From Pseudomonadota bacterium (GTDB taxonomy: Bacteria; Pseudomonadota; Alphaproteobacteria; Geminicoccales; Geminicoccaceae), in NCBI GenBank assembly GCA_030549795.1, contig JAUQQO010000010.1:62001-126000 (forward strand): DNA of 64,000 bases, given 5' to 3'. The position numbers were made by a program, and so were the translations under genes. A model generated the notes under the pieces. That model did not search any database and had not been told where the DNA came from. It saw nothing but the letters and a program-made list of their open reading frames with translations. Shown piece by piece: positions 1 to 8,488 of this stretch (positions within the stretch are counted from its first letter, which is position 1; the number at the start of each line of letters is the position of its first letter).

Positions 1-97
1 GCTCGGCGTCAAGCTCACCAAACTCACCCCCGAGCAGGCGGCGTATATCGGTGTCCCGATCGACGGCCCCTTCAAGCCCGACCACTACCGCTACTGA
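1..97 (+). CDS. ahcY: Adenosylhomocysteinase, C-terminal end (partial)
   Basis: Only the last 31 codons are present; the frame is open from base 2 and ends at TGA 95-97. The peptide contains [15 protein letters not shown] and ends in KPDHYRY. This is the near-invariant tail of S-adenosyl-L-homocysteine hydrolase, the NAD-dependent enzyme that splits SAH into adenosine and homocysteine in the methyl cycle. The terminal Lys-Pro-Asp-His-Tyr-Arg-Tyr segment contributes to the NAD site of the neighbouring subunit in this family. The gene starts before the window. Confidence 0.93.
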   Translation, partial: LGVKLTKLTPEQAAYIGVPIDGPFKPDHYRY

Positions 98-575
98 AGC
101 GACGAACGGCCGGCTCCGTCTCTTCTTGCCGGATCTCGGCGCGACGCGCGAACTGGCCGCCCGCTTGGCCGCGCTGTTGCGCGCGGGCGATCTCGTCGCC
201 CTTGAAGGGGAGCTGGGGTCGGGAAAGACCGAATTCGCCCGCGCGGTGATCAGCGCGCGCGCGGGGATGCCCTTGGAGGTGCCGAGCCCGAGCTTCACGC
301 TCGTCCAACGCTACGAGCTCGCCGGGCTCGTCATCACCCATGCCGATCTCTACCGCCTCGCCGATCCCGGCGAAGTGGACGAGCTCGGCCTCGATGAAGC
401 GCTCGGCGAAGGGGCGCTCATGGTCGAATGGCCCGAGCGGGCGGGCGATCGCTTACCCGCCGACCGCTTGACCGTGCGCCTGCGCGAGCCGCCCGCCGGC
501 CCGCCCGGTGCCCGCATCGTCGAGCTCGAAGCCGGACCCAGCTGGCGCGCGCGGCTTCAAGCGCTTGCCGGATGA
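51..575 (+). CDS. tsaE: tRNA threonylcarbamoyladenosine biosynthesis ATPase TsaE
   Basis: TsaE is the P-loop ATPase that works with TsaB and TsaD to make the t6A37 modification on ANN-decoding tRNAs. The Walker A motif [12 protein letters not shown] is clear, followed by the family motifs PSPSFTLV and HADLYRL and the acidic EWPER segment. The start is uncertain. GTG 51 lies inside the end of ahcY and gives 174 residues, with a Ser/Thr-rich leader that looks non-native. TTG 126 would give 149 residues, close to the usual family length. Neither has a convincing Shine-Dalgarno. The stop overlaps the next start (ATGA), so the genes are translationally coupled. Product confidence is high; start confidence is low. 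Confidence 0.9.
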   Translation: MSRSTAPSSPTTTATEATNGRLRLFLPDLGATRELAARLAALLRAGDLVALEGELGSGKTEFARAVISARAGMPLEVPSPSFTLVQRYELAGLVITHADLYRLADPGEVDELGLDEALGEGALMVEWPERAGDRLPADRLTVRLREPPAGPPGARIVELEAGPSWRARLQALAG

Positions 576-1519
576 GCGCGAACGAAGGTGCGGTCGCGGC
601 CTTTCTTGCCCAAACCGGCTGGCAGGGCGCCGAACTGCACCCGATCGCCGGCGATGCCTCGACTCGGCGCTATTTTCGCCTCCTCCATCCGCGCCGCGGC
701 CGCGCCGTGCTCGTCGATTCCGCCACCCAGCCGGTCGAACCCTGGCTGTTGGTGCGCGAGAAGCTCGCAGCGAGCGGCATTCGCGTCCCCGCGCTGTTCG
801 CCGCCGACCCGCTAGCGCGGCTGCTCCTGCTCGAGGACGTGGGCGATCGTCATCTGGATGAGGCGATCGAGAACCGCGACGACGAGCGACGGCTTTATGG
901 ACGAGCGGCCGAGCTTTTGTGCGCGCTGCGCAGCGTGCCGACCTGCGGCCTGCCGCCGCTCGATCCGCCGACCCTGTGCGCCCAGCTCGAGCTCTTCCTC
1001 GATGAAGTCGCCGGCGCGCTTTGTGAAACCGCCAAAGAGGAGTTCCGCGCCATCTGGCGCGCGCTCTTGCCGCCCGCCTGTGCCGGGCCACAACGGTTCG
1101 TCCATCGCGACCTGCACGCCCGCAACCTCATGGTACTCGATGACGACAAGCTTGTGGTCATCGACTTCCAGGATGCCTTCGAGGGCCCGCTTCTCTATGA
1201 TCTCGTTTCGCTCGTGCAGGATGTTCGACGCGATCTGGACCCTATGGTCGCAGAGGAACTTGTTGCGCGCGTGCTCGCCGCCCATCCCCGTGTGCCGCCC
1301 GAGCAGGCCGAGCTGCAGATGGCGGTGCTCGGAGCGCAGCGCGCACTTCGGATCTTAGGCGTGTTCACCCGCCTTGCCGGTCCCGGCGGCAAACCCGCCT
1401 ACCGGCGCTTCTTGCCGCGCGTGCGGGCGCGGCTCGCGCGCAATCTCACCCATCCCGCCCTGGCGCCGCTCGCTCGCTGGTGGAACGCGCACGCAAAAGC
1501 GATCGCCTTTTTGGAGTGA
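572..1519 (+). CDS. amgK: AmgK-type aminoglycoside phosphotransferase-fold sugar kinase
   Basis: This is a 315-residue protein of the APH fold related to Ser/Thr kinases (COG3178). Residues 178-180 form the catalytic HRD in FVHRDLHARN, and D198 in VIDFQD is the metal-binding aspartate. In Caulobacter and Pseudomonas, AmgK phosphorylates the anomeric carbon of MurNAc/GlcNAc in peptidoglycan recycling and MurU then makes the UDP-sugar. The gene normally sits between tsaE and murU. Here murU is absent and addB starts 7 nt after this stop. The start ATG 572 overlaps the tsaE stop. The family is clear from fold and position; the exact sugar substrate is inferred. Confidence 0.8.
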   Translation: MSANEGAVAAFLAQTGWQGAELHPIAGDASTRRYFRLLHPRRGRAVLVDSATQPVEPWLLVREKLAASGIRVPALFAADPLARLLLLEDVGDRHLDEAIENRDDERRLYGRAAELLCALRSVPTCGLPPLDPPTLCAQLELFLDEVAGALCETAKEEFRAIWRALLPPACAGPQRFVHRDLHARNLMVLDDDKLVVIDFQDAFEGPLLYDLVSLVQDVRRDLDPMVAEELVARVLAAHPRVPPEQAELQMAVLGAQRALRILGVFTRLAGPGGKPAYRRFLPRVRARLARNLTHPALAPLARWWNAHAKAIAFLE

Positions 1520-1525
1520 GTCGCA

Positions 1526-4516
1526 GTGGGCACGGTCCTCACCATCCCTCCGCACCGCCCCTTTCTCGACAGCCTCGCCCGCTTTCTCCTCGAACAGAAC
1601 GAGGAGCGGCTCGTCGACACGCTCTTGGTGCTGCCGAGCCGACGCGCCTGTCTTGCCGCGCGCGAAGCGTTTTTGCGCGCAAGCGACGGCCGCACGCTGC
1701 TCTTGCCGCGCCTTGTACCAGTGGGCGAACCGGACGAAGCCGAGCTCCTCCTCGATCCCGAAATCGAGTTCGCGCTCCCGCCGCCGCTTCCGCCTCTGCG
1801 CCGGCGCCTGCTCTTGACACGCCTCCTCATCGCTCGCGGCGATCTCACCCTCGAACAGGCGGTCCGCCTGGCTGGCGAGCTCGAGAGCTTCCTGGATGAA
1901 CTGCAGACCGAGGAGGTGGCGCTCGACGGTCTCGATCGCCTCGTCCCCGAAGAACTCGCCGAGCACTGGCAGGAGGTGCTGCGCTTTCTTTCCATCCTGC
2001 GCGCGCACTGGCCGCAGGTGCTGGCTGAAGAGCGCGCCATCGAACCGGCCGAGCGCCGCCGGCGCTTGCTCGATGCGCTCGCCGCGCGCTGGCAGAAGAA
2101 GCCTCCCCAAGGACCCGTGGTCGCAGCCGGGATCACCGGCACCATCCCCGCGGTTGCGCGCCTTCTGGCGGTGATCGCCGAGCTGCCTCGGGGTTTGGTC
2201 GTGCTGCCCGGCCTCGATGGCGCGCTCTCGCCAATGGAGCGCGCGGCGCTGCGTCCCGTTCACCCGCAATGGGCGCTCTACCGCTTGCTCGAGCGGCTCG
2301 GAATCGCACCGGAAGAGGTGCGCGAGCTGCCCGACCCTGCGGGCGAGCCCGCGGTCGACCGCGCCCCTTTGTGGCGGCGGGTGATGCGCCCTGCCGGGGC
2401 GGAAGCCGTCAATGCGGATGAGCCGCCCTTGCCCGCCACCAGCCTCTCCCGCCTCGAGCTCGTCCAAGCGCGCGATCAATCCGAAGAAGCGCTCGCCATC
2501 GCTCTGCGCTTGCGCGAAGCGCTCGAAACACCGGGCAAGCGCGCGGTGCTTGTGACCGCCGACCGCTTCCTCGCCCGTCGCGTGGCGGCCGAGCTCGCGC
2601 GCTGGGGCCTGGCGATCGACGACAGCGCGGGTGTGCCGCTCGACCAGACCCCGCCCGGGACCTTCTTTTTGCTCACCGCCCGCGTTCTGGTCGAAGACGC
2701 CCCGCCGGTGCCGCTTCTTGCCGCGCTCAAGCATCCACTCGCGCAAGGTGGGGTGGGCCAACGCGACTTCCGCCGCTATGTGCGGGCGCTCGAGCGCGCG
2801 CTCTTGCGCGGTCCGCGGGTGGCCGGAGGCCTCGATGGCCTTCTCGACGAGCTGCGCGCCAGGCCGGCCGATCCCGAGGTCTGGCACGCGCCGGTTCCCC
2901 AAGCGGAGCTCCTCAGCTGGCTCGAAGCGCTGTGCGCTGCCGCGCGATCTGCTCGCGCGCTCGCCGCCCGTCCCTCGGTCGAACCGATCGCACTGCTGGA
3001 TGCACATCTCGCCTTCGCCGAGTGGCTCGCGCGCGATCCACAGGGCGGGCCGGGGCTGTTGTGGGCGCGCGAGGCGGGGGAAGCGCTTTTCGCCTTTTTG
3101 GCCGAGCTGCGCGATGCCCTGCCGGTCTTGAAGACGATCGTGCCGGCTGCCTGGCCGGCCTTCCTCGCCGTTCTCATGGCCGGGCGGTCGGTGCGCCGCC
3201 GCGTTCCCGCCCATCCGCGCCTTGCCATCCTCGGGCGCTTCGAGAGCCGCTTGGTCTCGGCCGATCTCGTGTGCGTCGGCGGGCTCGTGGAGGGCAGCTG
3301 GCCGGAAGCGGCGGAGAGCGGTCCCTGGCTCGACCGCCGCATGCGCGCCGCGCTCAAACTACCTCCGGTCGAACAGGCGATCGGCTTTGCCGCCCATGAT
3401 TTCGTGCAGGCCGCGAGCGCGCCCGAGGTCGTGCTCTCCTGGTCGGAGAAGGACGAGCTCGGCCAGCCGCGCGCGCCCTCGCGCTGGCTCGTCCGCTTGC
3501 AAGCGGTGCTCGCCCGCGCCCGGGCGCAGGAGTCCGTCCGCCCCTCGCGCGAGCGCGCCTCCTGGCCGCGCCGGCTGGATGAGCCGCAGGGCAGCTGGCC
3601 TCGCCCCTGTGCCCGTCCGCGTCCCTGCCCGCCCGAGGCTTTGCGTCCGCGCACGCTTTGGGTGAGCGATGTGCGCGATCTGATGCACGATCCCTACCGC
3701 TTCTACGCCTGCACGATCTTGGCCCTCAAGCCGCTCGAGCCCATCGATGCCGCAGCCGACGGCACCTTTCGCGGCAAGCTCTTGCACGAGATTTTGGCAC
3801 TGTGGTGCCGTAAATACCCCGACCGGCTGCCCGAAGACGTGTCCAAGGCGTTGCACACGCTCGCTAAGCAAGAGTTCCAACAGATCGCGCATCACCCGCA
3901 GGTCTTTGCGCTCTGGTGGCCGCGCTTCGTCGAGCTCGCCCAGGCCTTTAACCGCTGGGAAGAGCAACGCCGCGCCACAACCAAGCGCATTTGGGCGGAA
4001 CTTGTGGGCGCAACGACGCTCAAAGGACGCAACGGCTCGTTCACGATCCGTGCCCGCGCCGACCGCATCGAGCTCGGCCACGACGGTGCGCTTCGGATCA
4101 TCGACTACAAGAGCGGCCGGCTGCCGCAGCGCAAAGAGGTCGTCTTGGGCCGCGAGCCTCAGCTCGCTCTTGAAACCTTGATCGCCCTTGAGGGCGGGTT
4201 TGCCGACGTTCCCCGGGGCGAGGTGGTGGAAGCCCTGCTTTTGTCCTTGACCCCGCGCGACGGTGCGGCACCGGAGGAGCTGCGCTTTGCGGCCGACGGC
4301 AGCGGCAATCCGCGCGTGCGCGACCGCCGCACCCCAAAAGAGCTCGCGCAAGAGGCGCGCGACGGCCTCATCCGTCTTCTCGAGCATTTCGCGCGCGCCG
4401 ATACGCCCTTCGCCCCGATCCCGCGGCCGGAGCCGGCGCGGCGCGATGATCCCTTCGATCACCTCGCCCGCACCGCCGAATGGTGGAGTGCCGAGGCGGC
4501 GGAGACGAACCCGTGA
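1526..4516 (+). CDS. addB: Double-strand break repair protein AddB (alphaproteobacterial type)
   Basis: This is a 996-residue partner of AddA in the AddAB helicase-nuclease, the alphaproteobacterial counterpart of RecBCD for end resection before RecA loading. The N-terminal two thirds is a degenerate helicase-like region. The C-terminal RecB-type nuclease domain shows FRGKLLHEILALW, then RIIDYKSGRLP (catalytic Asp and Lys), then QLALE. I see no four-cysteine iron-sulfur pattern like that of Bacillus AddB. The start is GTG 1526, seven bases after amgK. The last base of the stop is the first base of the addA start, which indicates tight stoichiometric coupling. Confidence 0.93.
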   Translation: MGTVLTIPPHRPFLDSLARFLLEQNEERLVDTLLVLPSRRACLAAREAFLRASDGRTLLLPRLVPVGEPDEAELLLDPEIEFALPPPLPPLRRRLLLTRLLIARGDLTLEQAVRLAGELESFLDELQTEEVALDGLDRLVPEELAEHWQEVLRFLSILRAHWPQVLAEERAIEPAERRRRLLDALAARWQKKPPQGPVVAAGITGTIPAVARLLAVIAELPRGLVVLPGLDGALSPMERAALRPVHPQWALYRLLERLGIAPEEVRELPDPAGEPAVDRAPLWRRVMRPAGAEAVNADEPPLPATSLSRLELVQARDQSEEALAIALRLREALETPGKRAVLVTADRFLARRVAAELARWGLAIDDSAGVPLDQTPPGTFFLLTARVLVEDAPPVPLLAALKHPLAQGGVGQRDFRRYVRALERALLRGPRVAGGLDGLLDELRARPADPEVWHAPVPQAELLSWLEALCAAARSARALAARPSVEPIALLDAHLAFAEWLARDPQGGPGLLWAREAGEALFAFLAELRDALPVLKTIVPAAWPAFLAVLMAGRSVRRRVPAHPRLAILGRFESRLVSADLVCVGGLVEGSWPEAAESGPWLDRRMRAALKLPPVEQAIGFAAHDFVQAASAPEVVLSWSEKDELGQPRAPSRWLVRLQAVLARARAQESVRPSRERASWPRRLDEPQGSWPRPCARPRPCPPEALRPRTLWVSDVRDLMHDPYRFYACTILALKPLEPIDAAADGTFRGKLLHEILALWCRKYPDRLPEDVSKALHTLAKQEFQQIAHHPQVFALWWPRFVELAQAFNRWEEQRRATTKRIWAELVGATTLKGRNGSFTIRARADRIELGHDGALRIIDYKSGRLPQRKEVVLGREPQLALETLIALEGGFADVPRGEVVEALLLSLTPRDGAAPEELRFAADGSGNPRVRDRRTPKELAQEARDGLIRLLEHFARADTPFAPIPRPEPARRDDPFDHLARTAEWWSAEAAETNP

Positions 4517-7500
4517 TGCTGGCGCCCACCCCCGAACAGCGAGAAGCCGCGGACCCCCGCTGTTCGGTGTGGGTCACCGCCAATGCCGGCACCGGCAAGA
4601 CGCGGGTACTCACCGACCGCTTCCTGCGCCTGTTGCTGGCCGACGCCAACCCGGAAGGCATCCTCGCCATCACCTTCACCAAGGCGGCGGCAGCCGAGAT
4701 GATCCGCCGCATCGAGGAGCGGTTGACGCTGTGGGCGACCGCCTCGGAGCAAGCCTTGGCAGCCGATCTCACGATGCTGCTCGGGCGGGAACCGCAAGAG
4801 GACGAACGCAACCGCGCCCGGGGCCTGCTCGCGACCGTGCTCGATCTGCCGCGCGGGCTTGCGATCGCCACCATCCACTCCTTCTGCCAGACGCTGTTGC
4901 GCCGTTTCCCGCTCGAAGCGGGCGTAGCCCCCCACTTCGAAGCGATCGACGAGCGCGATGCGGCCGAGCTGCGCCGCGAGGCCACCGCCGCCGTGCTAAC
5001 GGAAGCGTCCAACGATACGGGGCCGCTCGGGCAAGCGGTGAGCAAGCTCGCGATCTGGCTCGCCGACGGCTCGATCGAGCAGTTGATCGCGGAGCTGTTG
5101 GCAGCGCGCACGCGCCTTGTGCGGGCGCGCGAGGAAGCGGGCGGGTTCGAACCCCTCCTTCAGGCGATCGCCCGCGCCCTGCGCGCCGACCCCGAGCTCC
5201 ATCCGCATGCCCACATCAAGAAGGCCTGTGCTGCGGGCGAGTTCGACGCCGATCGCCTTGCCCGCGCCGCGGAGGTCATGCGCGATGGTGGCATCCGAGA
5301 CCGGGAGCGGGCGGCGCGGATCGCTGCCTGGCTCAACGCCGCGCCAAGCGACCGCGAGTGGCTGTTCGAAGACTATCGGCGCGCCTTCTTCAACCAAGAC
5401 GGCAAACCCCTCGAGCAGCAGTCGCTCATGTCGAAGGCGCTCTCCGGGCATCACGACGAGCTCTTTCGTGCCCTGATCAACGAGCAGGCTCGCCTCGCAG
5501 AGGTCTTGGACAACACGCGCCGACAGATGATCTATGCCAAGACCGAAGCGATGTTGCGCTTGGGCTACGCGGTGATCGACCGCTACGAAAAACTCAAGCA
5601 GCATAGAGCAGCTTTGGATTTCGATGATCTGATCGTCTACAGCAGGAAACTCTTGTGCGATCCGAGTCGGCGCGCGTGGGTGCTGTATCGGCTCGATGCC
5701 CGCATCGACCATGTGCTGGTCGACGAGGCACAGGATACGAGCCCGGATCAGTGGGCGATCATCGAGGCACTCACAGAAGAGTTCCTCGCCGGAGAGGGTG
5801 CGCGCCCCCTCAACCGCACCCTCTTCGTGGTGGGCGACGAGAAACAATCGATCTACCGCTTCCAAGGCGCTGATCTTGCGAATTTCCGTGCCGTGCGCGA
5901 CCGCATGTGTGCGCGCGCAGGCTCGAACCGTGAGCGCTTTAAGCGCTGCCCGCTCACCCGCTCCTTCCGCTCGGTGCCGGCGATCCTCACCCTCGTCGAT
6001 GCGGTTTTCGCGCACGACGAGATGCGCCGAGGCGTCGCCGATGAACCGATCGTCCATCGAAGCGAGCGCATGGGCGAGCGCGGGATCGTCGAGCTGTGGC
6101 CGCTTGCCGTGCCCAGCAAGGACGCAGAGCCGGACAAGCCCTGGCCACTTCCCGATGCCCGGCGCAGTAGCGACGATCCCGAGCAGGCGGTCGCCGAGGC
6201 GATCGCTGACCGCATCGCGGGGTGGCTCGCGCGCAACGAGCGCCTGCCCGGCTCCGGTCGACCGATCCGGCCCTCGGATGTGCTCATCCTCGTGCGCAAG
6301 CGCGGCACCATCCAAGAGCGGCTCGTGCGCGCGCTGCGCCGGCGCCACGTGCCCGTAGCCGGGGTCGACCGCCTCAATCTCGAACGTCACCTCGCGGTGC
6401 AAGACCTGCTCGCCTTGGGCGACGTGCTCGTTTTGCCCGAAAACGACATGGCACTCGCCTGCCTTCTTAAGAGCCCGCTTTTAGGTCTTGAGGAGGAGCA
6501 TCTCTTCGAACTCGCTCATGGACGCGAAAAGACCTCGCTTCTCGAGCGGCTGCGCGCCCGTGCGGAGAGCGACGCGCCGGAAGGTCCCTTCAAATCGGCC
6601 TATGCGCGGCTCGAGGAGTGGATCCGGCGCGCCGACTTCATGCCGCCTTTTGAGCTCTTCAATTGGATCCTCGGCGCCGATGGCGGGCGGATGCGCCTGC
6701 TCGCGCGGCTCGGGCCGGAAGCTGCCGATCCGATCGAGACCTTCTTGGGCCAGGCACTCGCCTACGAGCGCGGGCATCCCTCTTCTCTGCAGGGCTTTTT
6801 GTCCTGGTTCCGGCTGGGGGCCGACGAGCTCAAGCGCGATAGTGAGAAATCGGGCGATGTCGTGCGCGTGACGACCGTGCACGGAGCCAAAGGCCTTGAG
6901 GCTCCGATCGTGTTTTTGGCCGATGCCGGACCCTACCAGGGCCGCAACGACGGCCGCCTCATATGGGGCCGGGGGGATTCCGACGGACGGGGTCCCGAGC
7001 TTCCCTTCTGGCGGGCAGCAGACGGCGAACGCGAGCCCTTCACCGACCGCCTCGTCGAAGCTGAGCGCACCCTTGCGAAAGAAGAGGAGCGCCGCCTGCT
7101 CTATGTTGCGCTCACCCGCGCCGCCGAATGGCTCATCGTCACCGGCTGGCACAACCGCCGTACCGCCAAAGTGGCAGCCAAAGACGAGACCGGCGCATCG
7201 TCCGAGAGCGAGCCCTCATCCCAAAAGCACTCCGCTTCGACCGCACAAGTGTGCGATCATTCTTCGGCCGCCGACGACTGCTGGCACGGAATCCTCGCCC
7301 GCGCGCTCGAAAGCTTAGCCGGTCTCAAAGGCGAGGCCGAGTTTGAGAAGAAGACGGAGCACGAGCTCGGGCGCGCCTTTCCCGGCCCCATCCTGCGCTA
7401 TGCCACCGGCCTCACGCGGCAGCGCGAAGAGGAGCCGGCTGAGCCCGCGCCGCGCCCCGAGCTTCCCGAATGGGCGCGCCGTCCTGCCCCACAAGAGCCC

Positions 7501-8100
7501 CGCCCGCCGCGCCCGCTCGCACCCTCGCGGGTTCTGCCCGAGCCGGAAGAAGCCCGCATCTCACCCGCGAGCGCCGAGGCGGCGCAGGCGCGCCGGATCG
7601 GCGCGCTCGTGCACCGTCTCTTCGAGCTCTTGCCGAGTCTGCCCGAAGCTCATCGACCGCAGGCGCTGGCCACCTTCTTCGACCGCTTCGCCCCCGATCT
7701 CGACGACCGCCTTCGGCAGGAGCTCGCCGCGCGCGTTTGCGGCCTCTTGGCGCGGCCCGACCTCGCCCCGCTCTTCGGCCCCTCGGCGCGGGCGGAAGTG
7801 GCGATCGTGGGGCTCGTCGATGGGATGCCGGTCTCCGGTCGGCTCGACCGCTTGCTCATAGGCGAGCAGGAGGTTCTTGCCCTCGACCTTAAGACCGATC
7901 ACAAGCCGCCTGCGCGCGCAGAGGAGACGCCCCGGGGCTATCTGCGCCAAATGGCGCTCTATTATGCCCTCCTCGCGCAGCGCTTTTCCGACCGTCCGGT
8001 GCGGGTTGGGCTGTTGTGGACGGCAAGTGGCGCTCTGCACTGGCTGGACGGTGGGCTCCTCGAGCGTTATCGGCCCCGGCTTGACGGTGGCGTGGCGTGA
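4516..8100 (+). CDS. addA: Double-strand break repair helicase-nuclease AddA
   Basis: This is a 1194-residue UvrD-family helicase fused to a C-terminal RecB-type nuclease. Walker A is at residues 22-29 (ANAGTGKT). It is followed by ITFTKAAAAEM, the motif II segment VLVDEAQDTSPDQW, the motif III/IV region VVGDEKQSIYRFQGAD, and the late helicase motif TTVHGAKGLE. The nuclease motif LALDLKTDHKP and QMALYYALL are near the C-terminus. ATG 4516 overlaps the addB stop by one base, and GTG 4513 is an alternative. With AddB it forms a complete AddAB enzyme for recombinational repair. Confidence 0.95.
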   Translation: MLAPTPEQREAADPRCSVWVTANAGTGKTRVLTDRFLRLLLADANPEGILAITFTKAAAAEMIRRIEERLTLWATASEQALAADLTMLLGREPQEDERNRARGLLATVLDLPRGLAIATIHSFCQTLLRRFPLEAGVAPHFEAIDERDAAELRREATAAVLTEASNDTGPLGQAVSKLAIWLADGSIEQLIAELLAARTRLVRAREEAGGFEPLLQAIARALRADPELHPHAHIKKACAAGEFDADRLARAAEVMRDGGIRDRERAARIAAWLNAAPSDREWLFEDYRRAFFNQDGKPLEQQSLMSKALSGHHDELFRALINEQARLAEVLDNTRRQMIYAKTEAMLRLGYAVIDRYEKLKQHRAALDFDDLIVYSRKLLCDPSRRAWVLYRLDARIDHVLVDEAQDTSPDQWAIIEALTEEFLAGEGARPLNRTLFVVGDEKQSIYRFQGADLANFRAVRDRMCARAGSNRERFKRCPLTRSFRSVPAILTLVDAVFAHDEMRRGVADEPIVHRSERMGERGIVELWPLAVPSKDAEPDKPWPLPDARRSSDDPEQAVAEAIADRIAGWLARNERLPGSGRPIRPSDVLILVRKRGTIQERLVRALRRRHVPVAGVDRLNLERHLAVQDLLALGDVLVLPENDMALACLLKSPLLGLEEEHLFELAHGREKTSLLERLRARAESDAPEGPFKSAYARLEEWIRRADFMPPFELFNWILGADGGRMRLLARLGPEAADPIETFLGQALAYERGHPSSLQGFLSWFRLGADELKRDSEKSGDVVRVTTVHGAKGLEAPIVFLADAGPYQGRNDGRLIWGRGDSDGRGPELPFWRAADGEREPFTDRLVEAERTLAKEEERRLLYVALTRAAEWLIVTGWHNRRTAKVAAKDETGASSESEPSSQKHSASTAQVCDHSSAADDCWHGILARALESLAGLKGEAEFEKKTEHELGRAFPGPILRYATGLTRQREEEPAEPAPRPELPEWARRPAPQEPRPPRPLAPSRVLPEPEEARISPASAEAAQARRIGALVHRLFELLPSLPEAHRPQALATFFDRFAPDLDDRLRQELAARVCGLLARPDLAPLFGPSARAEVAIVGLVDGMPVSGRLDRLLIGEQEVLALDLKTDHKPPARAEETPRGYLRQMALYYALLAQRFSDRPVRVGLLWTASGALHWLDGGLLERYRPRLDGGVA

Positions 8101-8161
8101 ACTTTAGCTTTTGGTAGGAGGCGGTTGTGGCCGCTCGGAACAGCGAGATGGAAACGGGCCC

Positions 8162-8485
8162 ATGGCAGTGGTCCATGCGAGCGATACGAGCTTCGAGAAG
8201 GACGTGCTCAAGTCGGACCGTCCGGTCGTTGTCGATTTCTGGGCCGAATGGTGCGGTCCGTGCAAGATGATCGCACCTTATCTCGACGAGATCGCCGAGG
8301 AACTCGGCGACCGCGTGAAGATCGTCAAGGTCAACATCGACGAGAACCCGCTCACACCCACCAAATATGGCGTGCGCGGTATTCCCACCCTCATGGTGTT
8401 CAAGAACGGCGCCGCGGTCGCCACCAAGGTGGGCGCACTTCCCAAGCGCCAGCTGCTCGAGTGGATCGAGCAGAGCGTCGCTTAA
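8162..8485 (+). CDS. trxA: Thioredoxin
   Basis: This 107-residue cytoplasmic thioredoxin has the active-site motif WCGPCK at residues 30-35, the cis-proline loop GIPTLMVF and the final helix region. It is the general dithiol donor for ribonucleotide reductase, methionine sulfoxide reductases and others. TrxB, its reductase, is encoded at 46483-47433. The start at ATG 8162 removes a poor upstream extension and matches family length. trxA directly after addA is a conserved alphaproteobacterial arrangement. The gene ends 3 nt from the stop of the convergent ThDP enzyme. Confidence 0.97.
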   Translation: MAVVHASDTSFEKDVLKSDRPVVVDFWAEWCGPCKMIAPYLDEIAEELGDRVKIVKVNIDENPLTPTKYGVRGIPTLMVFKNGAAVATKVGALPKRQLLEWIEQSVA

Positions 8486-8488
8486 GGA

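Noticed and set aside
1355-3214. Long open frame on the minus strand opposite addB
   Set aside because: It is a GC-driven shadow of addB with Arg/Gly-rich, family-less translation. Similar shadows opposite addA, fumC, leuA, carB and rpoD were also left out.
5135-5160. T-arm-like GGGTTCGAACCCC inside addA
   Set aside because: There is no acceptor, D or anticodon arm around it. It is coding sequence that happens to match.
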